Shown piece after piece: positions 9,775 through 18,485 of a stretch of DNA of 56,711 bases. Below the pieces are notes generated by a model that saw nothing but the letters and a program-made list of their open reading frames with translations, ran no database searches and was not told the origin of the DNA. This DNA is from an uncultured Allomuricauda sp. (GTDB lineage: Bacteria > Bacteroidota > Bacteroidia > Flavobacteriales > Flavobacteriaceae), in NCBI GenBank assembly GCA_937899065.1, contig CALBPG010000105.1, forward strand, positions 1-56,711, written 5' to 3'. Made by a program: the position numbers and the translations under genes. Each line of letters begins with the position of its first letter. Position 1 is the stretch's first letter.

Positions 9775-10233
9775 ATGAAAAAGATACAATTTATTTCAGG
9801 CACATTCAGTCTGATGCTATTACTGTTGCTAAACAGTTGTGCTCCCACTAAGGATGCACTGGTGATTTCTGAAGAAGAGAAAAAGACTTTTGAGATAACC
9901 GAAGGCGAAGCGGTTGAAATAAAAAGCGAAGAAGTCGAGTATGAAATTGTTATTATAGACCCTGGATTCAACACCTGGCTTCGGGGGTTTGCAAGGCCGA
10001 AAGGCTACTACTCTAAAGCCTTTTTGGAAAACCGTAATAATTTCTGGGTGCAAGAATGGAACCGCAGGGTGATGGGTCCTGGTTACGGTGATGTGCGGCT
10101 ATATGAAATGCAAATCAATTACGAACCAGGTATCGATTATGGTTATGATTTGAACTACGAACTCTACAACTATTTCATCTATTTTCAACGGCGGTACGGA
10201 CAACGATTGGGAACTTGGATTCCTCGCATCTAA
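9775..10233 (+). CDS. DUF6146-like lipoprotein
   Basis: Lipoprotein of 152 residues with the signal peptide KKIQFISGTFSL..., lipobox LLNSC and an acidic linker. The conserved part contains EIVIIDPGFNTWL and NFWVQEWNRRV, followed by a Tyr-rich stretch (YGYDLNYELYNYFIYF) and a basic end. I recognise this as the Bacteroidota family called DUF6146; it has no known function. The ATG at 9775 is preferred over a TTG at 9766. The gene starts 15 bp after the DUF937 terminator and ends 26 bp before the next gene, whose promoter overlaps its 3' end. Confidence 0.8.
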   Translation: MKKIQFISGTFSLMLLLLLNSCAPTKDALVISEEEKKTFEITEGEAVEIKSEEVEYEIVIIDPGFNTWLRGFARPKGYYSKAFLENRNNFWVQEWNRRVMGPGYGDVRLYEMQINYEPGIDYGYDLNYELYNYFIYFQRRYGQRLGTWIPRI

Positions 10234-10246
10234 TACCTTATTTTTG
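10215..10246 (+). promoter_or_regulatory. Promoter of the DUF6787-like gene, inside the previous CDS
   Basis: TTG at 10215-10217, a 21-bp spacer and TATTTTTG at 10239-10246 exactly match the Bacteroidota promoter consensus. The -33 box lies within the last codons of the upstream gene. The start codon is at 10260, so the predicted 5' UTR is only about 5-10 nt. Confidence 0.7.
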
Positions 10247-10259
10247 CGAAAAAATAGTT

Positions 10260-10565
10260 ATGCTGGATAAGCTTAAACAGCGTTGGGGCATCACTTCCAA
10301 TTTGCAAGTAGTCGTCATTTTTATCGTATTCGGCATTACCGGTAGTTGCGCTGCAAAATTGGCCGCACCGTTGACGGATTTTATTGGTCTTGAAAAAGAT
10401 GCCGTTTCCAGCTGGATTTATTGGCCTGTTCGTATCCTGCTCATTTTCCCCATATATCAAGTACTGTTGGTTTTCTTCGGATGGCTTTTCGGCCAGTTTC
10501 AATTTTTCTGGAATTTTGAAAAGAAAATGTTGAAACGAATGGGTTTAGGCTTTCTACTCCCGTAA
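10260..10565 (+). CDS. DUF6787-like small membrane protein
   Basis: Inner-membrane protein of 101 residues with two or three hydrophobic segments (VVVIFIVFGITGSC, WPVRILLIFPIYQVLLVFFGWLF). It begins with a basic cytoplasmic LDKLKQRWGI segment and ends in GQFQFFWNFEKKMLKRMG. The RW...T/SNLQ start and the GQFxFFxN motif match what I recall of the DUF6787 family of Bacteroidota. Function unknown. ATG 10260 is chosen because the promoter's -7 element (10239-10246) lies inside any upstream extension. Confidence 0.8.
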   Translation: MLDKLKQRWGITSNLQVVVIFIVFGITGSCAAKLAAPLTDFIGLEKDAVSSWIYWPVRILLIFPIYQVLLVFFGWLFGQFQFFWNFEKKMLKRMGLGFLLP

Positions 10566-10617
10566 ATTAAGGTTTCATTAACATTGTTCTTCTTATCAAA
10601 TTGTATAATTTCGTCGC

Positions 10618-10914
10618 ATGCAAAGGAGGAGAGAGACTGTTGCCGTGATTCTTTTTGCGATGTTGATGTGTATGCAGACGATTGATTTGCATGCTTTTTC
10701 ACATTGTGATGACAGTGACTCTGAAATTGAATGTACCCTTTGTGCCATAGCTATCGACAAGCAGCAAGAATCCTATCTGCTGCCCACAACAATCCAGGCT
10801 CCTGGTTTTTTCGAACACAATCACGCTTACACTGTAGTTTTCTTTGATAATCCATTCGTTCCCGTTTTAGCGGAAAGAAAACGCTGCGTCCGCCCACCAC
10901 CTACCCTCTCTTAA
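10618..10914 (+). CDS. Small exported Cys/His-rich protein, metal-related cassette member
   Basis: Exported protein of 98 residues. A basic start (MQRRRET) and a hydrophobic stretch VILFAMLMCM form a signal or anchor. Clustered possible metal ligands follow: HAFSHCDDSDSE, ECTLC, and later HNHAY, then a basic Cys/Pro C-terminus (RCVRPPPTLS). I do not recognise a named family. It is 42 bp upstream of a TonB-dependent receptor and shares its strand. A possible leaderless promoter lies before it (TTG 10584-10586, 19-bp spacer, TAATTTCG 10606-10613, one mismatch). A periplasmic metal chaperone or sensor is inferred from composition and context only. Confidence 0.72.
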   Translation: MQRRRETVAVILFAMLMCMQTIDLHAFSHCDDSDSEIECTLCAIAIDKQQESYLLPTTIQAPGFFEHNHAYTVVFFDNPFVPVLAERKRCVRPPPTLS

Positions 10915-10937
10915 TTTCGGATTTTCAGAATATGTTA

Positions 10938-10952
10938 GCCCTTTTAAAGGGC
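10938..10952. promoter_or_regulatory. Perfect inverted repeat just before the TonB receptor
   Basis: GCCCTTT and AAAGGGC (7-bp arms around one central T) end 4 nt before the receptor ATG at 10957. It could be an operator or an RNA hairpin blocking ribosome access. No T-run follows, so it is not a normal terminator. Confidence 0.5.
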
Positions 10953-10956
10953 AATA

Positions 10957-13380
10957 ATGAATTTATATATGTTGAAAACATTCAACATCACAGTCCTATT
11001 CATTGTGATGTTTTCAAATGCTTTTTACGGACAAAACACCGTGGCCTGTCAAGCAAGCTTGTCAGGCACTGTGACCGATTATCATAACAAAACGATTTTG
11101 GAGAAAGCAACTATAGTAGTATTGGAATTAAACAAAACCACATACTCTGATAGTACTGGAAAGTTCCAGCTCAACGAAATCTGTCCAGGTTCTTATACGG
11201 TTTCGGTAGCACATCCAGAATGTAATACCGTTACGGTCGATGTAACCATTGATGGGCCAACAACTTTGGATTTGACGTTGGAACATCATCTTGAAGAATT
11301 GGATGAAGTGAAGGTGATTGGTCAAGCAGTTAGGGAAAAAACCAATACCGCCTCTGAACAACGTCTTAGCACCACGGTTTTGGAGTCTTACAGCACTGCT
11401 ACGCTCGGTGAAGCACTGCGTGAACTTCCTGGCGTTTCTTCATTGAATACTGGTGCAGCCATCACAAAACCAATTATTCATGGTCTTTCAGGCAGTAGAA
11501 TTTTAGTATTGAATGATGGCGTTCGTATGCAAGATATGGAATGGGGTGATGAACATGCACCAAATATCGATAACAACTGTAATGGTACGGTAACTGATGT
11601 TAAAGGTGCTGCTGCTTAACAGTATGGTGGCGATGCTATTGGGGGAACCATTGTGTTGGAGCCACAACGCATCTTTCCCAAGGACACCTTATATGGTAAA
11701 ACCTTGCTAAATGGGGTATCCAATGGTAGAGGCGGCAGCATGACGACTGAAATCACCAAAATATATGATAACGGATGGTTTTTTAAACCTCAAGTATCCT
11801 ACAAACGCTTAGGTGACCAAGAAACCCCTGACTATGTACTCTCCAATACCGGAGTTCAAGAGATTGGAGCGTCAATTCATGTTGGTAAAAATCTGTTTAC
11901 GTGGGGTTGGGATGCCCGCTACTCCTATTATGATGCCGAGATTGCGATTTTGAGGGCTTCCCATATTGGCAGCACAGATGATTTGAATAGGGCCATCAAC
12001 AACGGTGAACCAGAAGTGATAAGGCCTTTTACATATGATTTGCTAAATCCCAGACAAAAAGTAACCCATCATTTGGGCAAGCTTCGGTTTTACAAACGTT
12101 TTGAAGGGTTGGGTAAATTGACCCTTCAATATGATTTCCAACAAAACCGTCGTTTGGAATTTGATGTACGACGAGGGGACAATGATGACAGGGCGTCCAT
12201 AGACTTGGAGCTTACAACACATACGTTTAACGGCGATTTTAAGTGGGATTCAAAACCCAACTTCCAATTGCAAACGGGTTTACTGGCACGATACCAAGAG
12301 AATTTTCCCAACCCTAATACTGGAGTGAGACGTTTGATACCAGACTATGAGCGGTTTGATGCAGGGCTCTTTCTACTAGGCGAATATCGGTACAACAATT
12401 TCACTTTTGAAGGGGGAATACGGTTTGATTTCATGCGTATTGATGCGCAAAAGTTTTATCGTATTACCCGCTGGGAAAATGAGGGATATGATGAAGAATT
12501 TTCAGATTTAATCATTGACGCACAGGACAGTCAATTTTTGGTTAATCCTGTTTTTGACTACCATACCTTTTCGGGAACAGTAGGTGCACGTTGGGAAACC
12601 CTGAATTCAGGCACTCTAAAAGCCAACTATGCGTTAGCGCAAAGAGCACCAAACCCTTCAGAGCTTTTTAGCGATGGATTGCATCATTCGGCGGCACGTA
12701 TTGAACTAGGAGACCTTCGTATCGACAAAGAAACTTCACATAAAATTTCAGTCTCCTATCAACGTAACTTTCGTAGTTGGGGTTTCACCATTGAACCTTA
12801 TGCGAATTTCGTTCAGGATTTTATCCTGATTGAACCCACTGATGTGGAGTTTACCATTAGAGGTTCATTCCCCGTATGGGAGTATCGCCAAACAGATGTT
12901 AGATTGCTTGGTTTCGATTTATCGGTTTATACGGATTGGGCAAAGAATTGGTCTACGAATCATACCTTTTCCTTTATCAAAGGGCGTGACATATCCCTGG
13001 AGATACCACTAATCAATGTACCACCGGTTAGTTTCAATAATAGCGTAACATTCAACAAACCTGAATGGAATGATTTTGAAGTCTCCTTGGAGAGTCAGTA
13101 TGTATTTAGACAAAATGAAACCCCTGACGACATCGAGGTGTTTTCGCCCCAAGACCAAGCAGACATTGTACTACAAGTGAATACAGCTCCGCCAGCATAT
13201 CATTTGATGGGACTTCGGTCCAAATTGGAATTCCCTTTAGGAAACAAAACAATATTGACCACAAGTTTACGGGTCAACAATCTTTTAAACACGTCCTATC
13301 GAGATTACTTGAATAGGCTCAGATATTTTGCAGACGACCTCGGTCGGAATTTTATTTTACAATTAAAACTTTCTTATTAA
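10957..13380 (+). pseudogene. TonB-dependent outer-membrane receptor, interrupted by one in-frame TAA
   Basis: Substrate-specific outer-membrane transporter driven by TonB. After a signal peptide comes a carboxypeptidase-regulatory-like domain (about residues 30-110, with SGTVTDYHNKTILEKATIVV and the PGSYTVSVAHPEC end). The plug follows (LGEALRELPGVSSLNTG, IHGLSGSRILVLNDGVRMQDMEWGDEHAP), then a beta-barrel ending in a Tyr. TAA at 11617-11619 (codon 221) interrupts the plug at GAAA*QYGGDAIGG, where homologues read ALQYGGDAIGG. The frame is otherwise open for 807 codons. Residues just before the stop (NNCNGTVTDV) also look unusual. Neighbours on both sides suggest a metal or metal-chelate substrate; the substrate is not shown by sequence. 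Confidence 0.88.
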
Positions 13381-13405
13381 TAAACCCTTTTAACATTTTA
13401 AAACT

Positions 13406-13990
13406 ATGAAGTACTTATCAATTTTTGCTGTATTAGGTTTGCTATTGGTATCATGTTCGGATGACGACGATGCACCAGATTCAATCAACGAAGAAGAAAC
13501 CATTACTACCATGACCGTAACATTGGTTCCTGGCGGTGGCGGGAACACCGTAACCTTGGTTACTCGAGATGACGATGGTGACGGACCTAATGCGCCTGTG
13601 GTAACCGTATCCGGTAGTTTGGCTGAAAACACCATCTATGCCGGTACTGTCGTTTTGTTGAACGAGATGGAAAATCCGGCTGAGCTTGTTAACGAGGAAA
13701 TTGAAGGTGAAGCGGACGAGCACCAGTTCTTCTTTGTAACCAGTGCTGGTTTCAATGCGAATATCGCTTATGCGGATGACGAGTCTGACTACGTTTCTGC
13801 AGAAACCAATGAGAACTTTACTTCGACCAATCCTGTTGGAATCGACTTTACATTGACTACCTCGGATGCAAGTACAGGAACTTTGACAGTTACTTTGCGT
13901 CATGAGCCTAAGAAACCAAATGACGGTACCTTAAATGATGCCGGTGGTGAAACCGATATTGCCGAAACATTCGATTTGGTTATTGAATAG
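13406..13990 (+). CDS. Acidic lipoprotein paired with the TonB receptor
   Basis: Lipoprotein of 194 residues: signal peptide, lipobox LLVSC, then SDDDDAPDS. Beta-rich repeats follow, containing TMTVTLVPGGGGNTVTLVTRDDDGDG, NTIYAGTVVLLNEMENPAE, an acidic EGEADEHQFFF motif and TLTVTLRHEPKKPNDGTLND. Homologues are commonly named type 1 periplasmic-binding-fold protein (from memory), though I see no proof of that fold. The Asp/Glu-His cluster and the position 25 bp after the receptor fit a surface or periplasmic metal-binding partner; this is inference. Confidence 0.82.
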   Translation: MKYLSIFAVLGLLLVSCSDDDDAPDSINEEETITTMTVTLVPGGGGNTVTLVTRDDDGDGPNAPVVTVSGSLAENTIYAGTVVLLNEMENPAELVNEEIEGEADEHQFFFVTSAGFNANIAYADDESDYVSAETNENFTSTNPVGIDFTLTTSDASTGTLTVTLRHEPKKPNDGTLNDAGGETDIAETFDLVIE

Positions 13991-14014
13991 TTACAGGAAC
14001 TCAATTTGAAGAAA

Positions 14015-14049
14015 GGGCTAAAAATTTCGGTTTTTAGTCCTTATTTTTT
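14015..14049. terminator. Bidirectional terminator between convergent genes
   Basis: GGGCTAAAAA (14015-14024) and TTTTTAGTCC (14031-14040) form a 10-bp stem with one G-U pair and a 6-nt loop, followed by TTATTTTTT. The 3' end of the minus-strand gene overlaps the hairpin. Confidence 0.7.
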
Positions 14050-14309
14050 GATAATAGATTTGTATACAACCACATTAAGGTGAAGGTGGGCACAAAATCC
14101 CAACCCGGCAGCGGATTGATTTCTTCAATGAACGTGATGACCCCTGCAATTTTCCCTATTTTGCCTTTGTACATTCGCGTCATTAACCAGCCGGCAACGG
14201 GTGCCCAAATTACATCGGCGAACTCCCCTATTCCTGGAATCACAAACGACAGCATTCCAATAGCGTCAAAAAGTAATCCTAACAGTAGGTCTTTATATTT
14301 CTGTTTCAT
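14034..14309 (-). CDS. Small integral membrane protein, unknown function
   Basis: Membrane protein of 91 residues: a basic start (MKQKYKD), a hydrophobic hairpin LLLGLLFDAIGMLSFVIPGIGEFADVIWAPVAGWLM, a basic TRMYKGKIGK turn and a second hydrophobic part ending in WLYTNLLSKNKD. Similar proteins are common in flavobacteria, but I know no named domain. ATG 14309 is chosen because it gives a normal membrane-protein start; the frame is open to 14354. Its stop lies inside the shared terminator hairpin. Confidence 0.72.
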   Translation of the reverse strand: MKQKYKDLLLGLLFDAIGMLSFVIPGIGEFADVIWAPVAGWLMTRMYKGKIGKIAGVITFIEEINPLPGWDFVPTFTLMWLYTNLLSKNKD

Positions 14310-14437
14310 GGTTTTTCCTGTGGTTGGAAAAATACCAAATACCTTTGACAACAAAAAGCCTGTTGGGACAATTCTAAGAGCATTACTCGAATACCTGTCG
14401 GTGGCAATTAGCTATTGAAGAAAACTGTCTAAAACTA

Positions 14438-14989
14438 TTATTGGGTTTTGGCCGAGAAGTGTTGTTCCAATTTTTTCAACTTTGGATGTATCACAAACTG
14501 GCAATAGGGTTGATAGGAATTATCATTGTAATAGTTCTGATGTTCTATTTCTGCCTTGTAGAAAGCCGCCTCTGGGCTTACGACCGTAACAATCTTGCTC
14601 GGAAATACTTTCTGAGCCTCCAACGCTTGAATAAAGCTTTCGGCAATTTCCTTTTGTGTTTCAGAAGTATAAAAAATCTCACTTCGGTATTGGGTTCCCA
14701 CATCATTTCCTTGACGGTTTAAGGTCGTTGGGTCATGTGTAGCGAAAAATACCTCTAGCAATTCCTGATATGAAATTTCTTTTGCGTCAAAAAGTACTTT
14801 AATCCCCTCTGCATGCCCTGTGCGGCCCGTACAGATTTCTCGATATGCAGGATTCTTGATTTGGCCTCCAGTATAGCCCGAAATCACTTCTTTAACACCA
14901 ATAAGTCTTTGAAAAACCGCTTCGGTACACCAAAAACAACCGCCAGCAAAAATGGCGGTTTCGTATTGTGAATTGTTTTGTTCATCCAT
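14438..14989 (-). CDS. msrA: Peptide-methionine (S)-S-oxide reductase
   Basis: Repairs methionine-S-sulfoxide in proteins using thioredoxin. The protein has 183 residues, and the active-site motif GGCFWC places the catalytic Cys at residue 18. GYTGG, GHAEGI and HDPTTLNRQGNDVGTQYRS are all typical. A downstream Cys in YQPYCQF can act in resolving the intermediate. There is no fused MsrB domain. It is monocistronic, with a -7 element 18 nt upstream of its start. Confidence 0.95.
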   Translation of the reverse strand: MDEQNNSQYETAIFAGGCFWCTEAVFQRLIGVKEVISGYTGGQIKNPAYREICTGRTGHAEGIKVLFDAKEISYQELLEVFFATHDPTTLNRQGNDVGTQYRSEIFYTSETQKEIAESFIQALEAQKVFPSKIVTVVSPEAAFYKAEIEHQNYYNDNSYQPYCQFVIHPKLKKLEQHFSAKTQ

Positions 14990-15006
14990 TCTACCGTAAA
15001 ATTAAA

Positions 15007-15014
15007 CAAACTTA
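15007..15014 (-). promoter_or_regulatory. -7 element for msrA
   Basis: The minus strand reads TAAGTTTG, an exact TAnnTTTG match 18 nt before the msrA start. There is no TTG at the expected -33 distance. Confidence 0.4.
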
Positions 15015-15133
15015 AGGACACTACCATCTCTAGGAATAGTTTAACCTTTCGTTAGCAAAGAGTCAATAAAGGAGTCCCCTCCTACTTTGTAGCGTAACAT
15101 TGTTTCGTTACTTTCACCCTGAGAAAAGGAACT

Positions 15134-15793
15134 ATGATTAAAGCATCCAACATTAAAAAAAGTTTCGGAAATCTTGAAGTCTTAAAAGGGGTTGATTTAA
15201 AGGTTTCCAAAGGAGAAGTTGTTTCTATTGTTGGAGCTTCGGGTGCTGGAAAAACCACGTTATTGCAAATTTTGGGCACCTTAGATACACCATCCAACCC
15301 AGATAGTAATCTACTCATCAATGAAGTTTCCGTAACGGACCTAAAACAAAAACAGCTCGCTCGTTTTCGCAACGCCCATATCGGCTTTATTTTTCAATTC
15401 CACCAGCTGCTTCCCGAGTTTACCGCCTTGGAAAACGTATGCCTCCCCGCCTTTATCAAAAAAACAGAAAAATCCGTAGCCGAAGCGCGTGCCAAAGAGC
15501 TTTTGGACTTCTTGGGACTGTCTGAAAGGATGGAACACAAACCCAATGCCCTATCTGGAGGAGAACAACAACGGGTAGCGGTAGCGCGTTCGCTAATCAA
15601 ATCCCCTTCTGTGGTGATTGTAGATGAGCCTAGCGGTAATTTAGACTCGGAAAGTGCGGATAACTTGCATTCCCTATTTTTTAAGTTACGTGATGAGTTC
15701 GGACAGACGTTTGTCTTGGTAACGCACAACAAAGAATTGGCTGACATGGCCGACCGTAAATTGACCATGGTAGATGGTCTCATGGTATCTTAG
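15134..15793 (+). CDS. LolD-type ABC transporter ATP-binding protein
   Basis: ATPase of 219 residues from the LolD/MacB family. Walker A is GASGAGKTT, the Q-loop lies in [18 protein letters not shown], the signature is [13 protein letters not shown], and Walker B is [13 protein letters not shown]; the H-loop is THNKEL. The F(H)[12 protein letters not shown] segment is characteristic of LolD. No permease (LolC/E) is adjacent; its only partner is TIGR02757, 6 bp downstream. Lipoprotein sorting is therefore the best family-based guess, with its permease encoded elsewhere. Confidence 0.9.
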   Translation: MIKASNIKKSFGNLEVLKGVDLKVSKGEVVSIVGASGAGKTTLLQILGTLDTPSNPDSNLLINEVSVTDLKQKQLARFRNAHIGFIFQFHQLLPEFTALENVCLPAFIKKTEKSVAEARAKELLDFLGLSERMEHKPNALSGGEQQRVAVARSLIKSPSVVIVDEPSGNLDSESADNLHSLFFKLRDEFGQTFVLVTHNKELADMADRKLTMVDGLMVS

Positions 15794-15799
15794 CTGCCT

Positions 15800-16564
15800 A
15801 TGAATCGAGCTGAGCTTAAAGCGTTTTTGGATGAAAAAGCAGAACATTATGAGCATCCTCGCTTTTTAACCTCCGACCCTATTCAAATTCCCCATAAATT
15901 TTCCTGTAAAGAAGATATTGAAATCAGTGCCTTCTTAACCGCAACAATTGCATGGGGTAACCGAAAGAGCATTATCAACAACGCTACAAAAATGATGGAC
16001 CTGATGGGCAATGCACCTTACGATTTCATCATGTCGCACAAACCAGCAGATTTAGAAGCTTTGAGTGCTTTTGTGCATCGCACGTTTAATGGAGAAGATT
16101 TTGCAGGTTTCGTTCGAAGTCTACAGCACATTTATGAAGCCCATGGAGGCTTGGAAGCCATATTTGCAAAACATCAGGACCAAGTTTCCTTACAAGCAGC
16201 TATTTCAACCTTCAAAGCTGTTTTCTTCGAAATTCCGCAAGCTAAAAGAACCCTGAAGCATGTATCTGACCCAGAAAAAGGTTCTGCCGCAAAGCGATTG
16301 AACATGTTTTTGCGTTGGATGGTCCGTTCACCCCAAAAAGGGGTTGATTTTGGCATTTGGAAAAGTCTATCTCCAGCCAAACTGTCGTGCCCACTAGATG
16401 TGCACTCTGGCAAGGTAGCGCGCAAACTCCGTTTGCTGAAACGAAAACAAAATGATGCCAAAGCGCTTCAGGAACTGGATAAAAGTCTACGTCGTTTTGC
16501 TCCAGAAGACCCGGTTAAATATGATTTTGCCTTGTTTGGCCTGGGTGTATTCGAGAAATTCTAG
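15800..16564 (+). CDS. TIGR02757 family protein (DUF2400)
   Basis: Conserved Bacteroidota protein of 254 residues and unknown function. The family hallmarks are visible: KEDIEISAFLTATIAWGNRKSI near residues 38-60, the PYDFI helix, and a C-terminal half with NMFLRWMVRSP and DVHSGKVARKLRLL. The helical pattern resembles HhH-DNA-glycosylase folds, but that is only an impression. It is co-transcribed with the LolD-type ATPase, 6 bp upstream. Its TAG stop shares the CTAG tetranucleotide with the stop of the convergent peroxidase gene. Confidence 0.9.
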   Translation: MNRAELKAFLDEKAEHYEHPRFLTSDPIQIPHKFSCKEDIEISAFLTATIAWGNRKSIINNATKMMDLMGNAPYDFIMSHKPADLEALSAFVHRTFNGEDFAGFVRSLQHIYEAHGGLEAIFAKHQDQVSLQAAISTFKAVFFEIPQAKRTLKHVSDPEKGSAAKRLNMFLRWMVRSPQKGVDFGIWKSLSPAKLSCPLDVHSGKVARKLRLLKRKQNDAKALQELDKSLRRFAPEDPVKYDFALFGLGVFEKF

Positions 16565-18417
16565 TACACTGCTTCTACTGGTTCAACTTGAGTATCCGTC
16601 AAGGTTTTCATGAAGGCTACTAGCGCTTTTTCTTCCCCCTTGGTCAACTGTAAATTATCAAAAGGTAGCGTTTGATACGGCAAATCGAAGCCCATTCCTC
16701 CTCCCCCGCCAAGGTTGTAAAAATTCATTACTTCTTCCAGACTAGCATATACGCCATTGTGCATGTAAGGTGCCGTCAATTCTGAATTTCGAACGGTTGG
16801 GGTTTTAAACATTCCCCTATGCACTTCCAGTTTTTGGTTATGTCTCCAGTAAAAGCCCAAATCATCATCAAGTTTTGCATTGGCAGCTGTTTCAGGAACA
16901 CCTATTACCTCTTTTTCATGTTCGGAAAAGAAAGGGGGCACCGTTCCGTTGGTCAAGGGCACAAAATGACAGGTAGCACAAAGGGCTTTCCCCATATACA
17001 GGTTAAAACCAAGCTTTTCCTCTTCAGAAAAGGTATCCTCTTCCCCGCGAATGTTTCTGTCAAATTTGGAATTGAAAGCATTCAAAGTTGTTATGTAGGA
17101 CGATATAGCCCGAATAATCTCAGTATTCCGTTTGGAAATACCGCCATAGGCTTCTTTGAACAATTCCACGTAGGTAGAGTCTGCTAAAATCTCAGTGGAG
17201 AACTGATGCACAGAGCTATCAAACTCTTTGTCATTGGTAAACACCGAGGTAATTTGGTCGAGAAGGTTCGGAGAACGCCCGTCCCAAAAGAAACTTTTTT
17301 GGAAAGCGGCATTGATTAACGTGGGTGTATTTCGTTGGAGGGGTTTTCCATCCTTATCTAAATTGACAACCATACCATCTGCCCAAGCTTTCTGTGGACT
17401 GTGACAGGTAACACAGGCCATTTTTCCGTTTTGGGATAGCCTTGGTTCAAAAAACAACTTTTTGCCTAAAGCTATCCGTTTTTCAGTTGGGTTTCTGTTA
17501 ATCGGCGGCGTAAAGAATTCCACGTTGAAAGCATCCGCTTCAAAAAATGTGGGCGCGTCAAAGTTGAACGGTTTATTATGGACCGGCTCCCAAATGTCTG
17601 CTGCTTTCCGAATCGCAACCCAATCTCGAGTAATAGGGTTCATGTAATCGCGAATAAAAACGAAGCGGTCAAACGTTTCAAAATCGAGGTTGCTGGCAAC
17701 GAAAGAAGTAGCTTTTTCGATATGGTCTAAAAAGGCTGCGTGAAGCCCTTGGTCCACATCTTTAATTTTTTCTTGAAGACTCATTTCATACACGTCCTTA
17801 AGACTGTTTAATGAAACGATGGTCTCTTTAAGTCCCCATAAACTGACTGGGGTATCAAAGCCTGAAATGGATAAACTGATGATACGCATCAACTGTTGAT
17901 GCGTCGCAATAAAAAAACGTTGGGGTGTAACTTCGCGGTCCTTGACATTATTTTGCAAATTCCGCAATAACCCTAGCATGATGGAAAGTTCTTGTCTATA
18001 GCGACCTTCTTCCTCTTCGCCTTCAAAAATACTCTCCTCAATTTTTTGGAGACCGATGGGTAACAAAATCCTTTGGCTATCATCGGTAACTACTGGTAAA
18101 GCAGGCCCATTGGCGCGGTGTCCTACACTTGGATTTAGATAGGAAGCGTACGGTTCTGCCTTTTTAAAGGCTATTCGGGCTTCTTCAAAGACTTTTTGGG
18201 TAGCTTCTCCTGTCATCGGCATGCTATCCAATGCTTGAATTTTGTTCAGTGCCGCAGTGATGTGTTTTAAATAATAGTCCTGGGTGGGTGTCCAATCGAT
18301 ACCACCGTGAAGGACAGGAGTGCTATTCAAAGCAACTTCTTTTGTTTTAGGTTGCTGTTTACAGGCCACAACAAACAGACTAACAAGTACTAAAACTATT
18401 CCGAATTTCCTTTTCAT
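16561..18417 (-). CDS. Di-haem cytochrome-c peroxidase family lipoprotein with extra N-terminal domain
   Basis: Periplasmic lipoprotein (lipobox FVVAC) of 618 residues. The C-terminal half is a MauG/CcpA-type di-haem peroxidase with CVTCH near residue 335 and CATCH near residue 477. LSQNGKMACVTCHSPQKAWADG and TPTLINAAFQKSFFWDGR are typical of the family. Residues 30-290 form an additional helical domain, which makes this longer than classical CcpA (about 340 residues). Such two-domain versions are frequent in flavobacteria. It may reduce H2O2 or modify a redox partner; the substrate cannot be read from the sequence. Convergent with TIGR02757, with 4-bp overlapping ends. Confidence 0.92.
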   Translation of the reverse strand: MKRKFGIVLVLVSLFVVACKQQPKTKEVALNSTPVLHGGIDWTPTQDYYLKHITAALNKIQALDSMPMTGEATQKVFEEARIAFKKAEPYASYLNPSVGHRANGPALPVVTDDSQRILLPIGLQKIEESIFEGEEEEGRYRQELSIMLGLLRNLQNNVKDREVTPQRFFIATHQQLMRIISLSISGFDTPVSLWGLKETIVSLNSLKDVYEMSLQEKIKDVDQGLHAAFLDHIEKATSFVASNLDFETFDRFVFIRDYMNPITRDWVAIRKAADIWEPVHNKPFNFDAPTFFEADAFNVEFFTPPINRNPTEKRIALGKKLFFEPRLSQNGKMACVTCHSPQKAWADGMVVNLDKDGKPLQRNTPTLINAAFQKSFFWDGRSPNLLDQITSVFTNDKEFDSSVHQFSTEILADSTYVELFKEAYGGISKRNTEIIRAISSYITTLNAFNSKFDRNIRGEEDTFSEEEKLGFNLYMGKALCATCHFVPLTNGTVPPFFSEHEKEVIGVPETAANAKLDDDLGFYWRHNQKLEVHRGMFKTPTVRNSELTAPYMHNGVYASLEEVMNFYNLGGGGGMGFDLPYQTLPFDNLQLTKGEEKALVAFMKTLTDTQVEPVEAVY

Positions 18418-18437
18418 ATGAATACAATTTTATAAAG

Positions 18438-18467
18438 AAAGGCCCCCATCTTCCAATGGAGGCCTTT
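18438..18467 (-). terminator. Terminator of the PhoX-like gene
   Basis: The stem AAAGGCC / GGCCTTT (18438-18444 and 18461-18467) extends past one mismatch by CCAT / ATGG. It lies between the PhoX-like stop and the peroxidase start on the same strand. Confidence 0.7.
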
Positions 18468-18485
18468 ATCTGTAATAGTGTTTCC

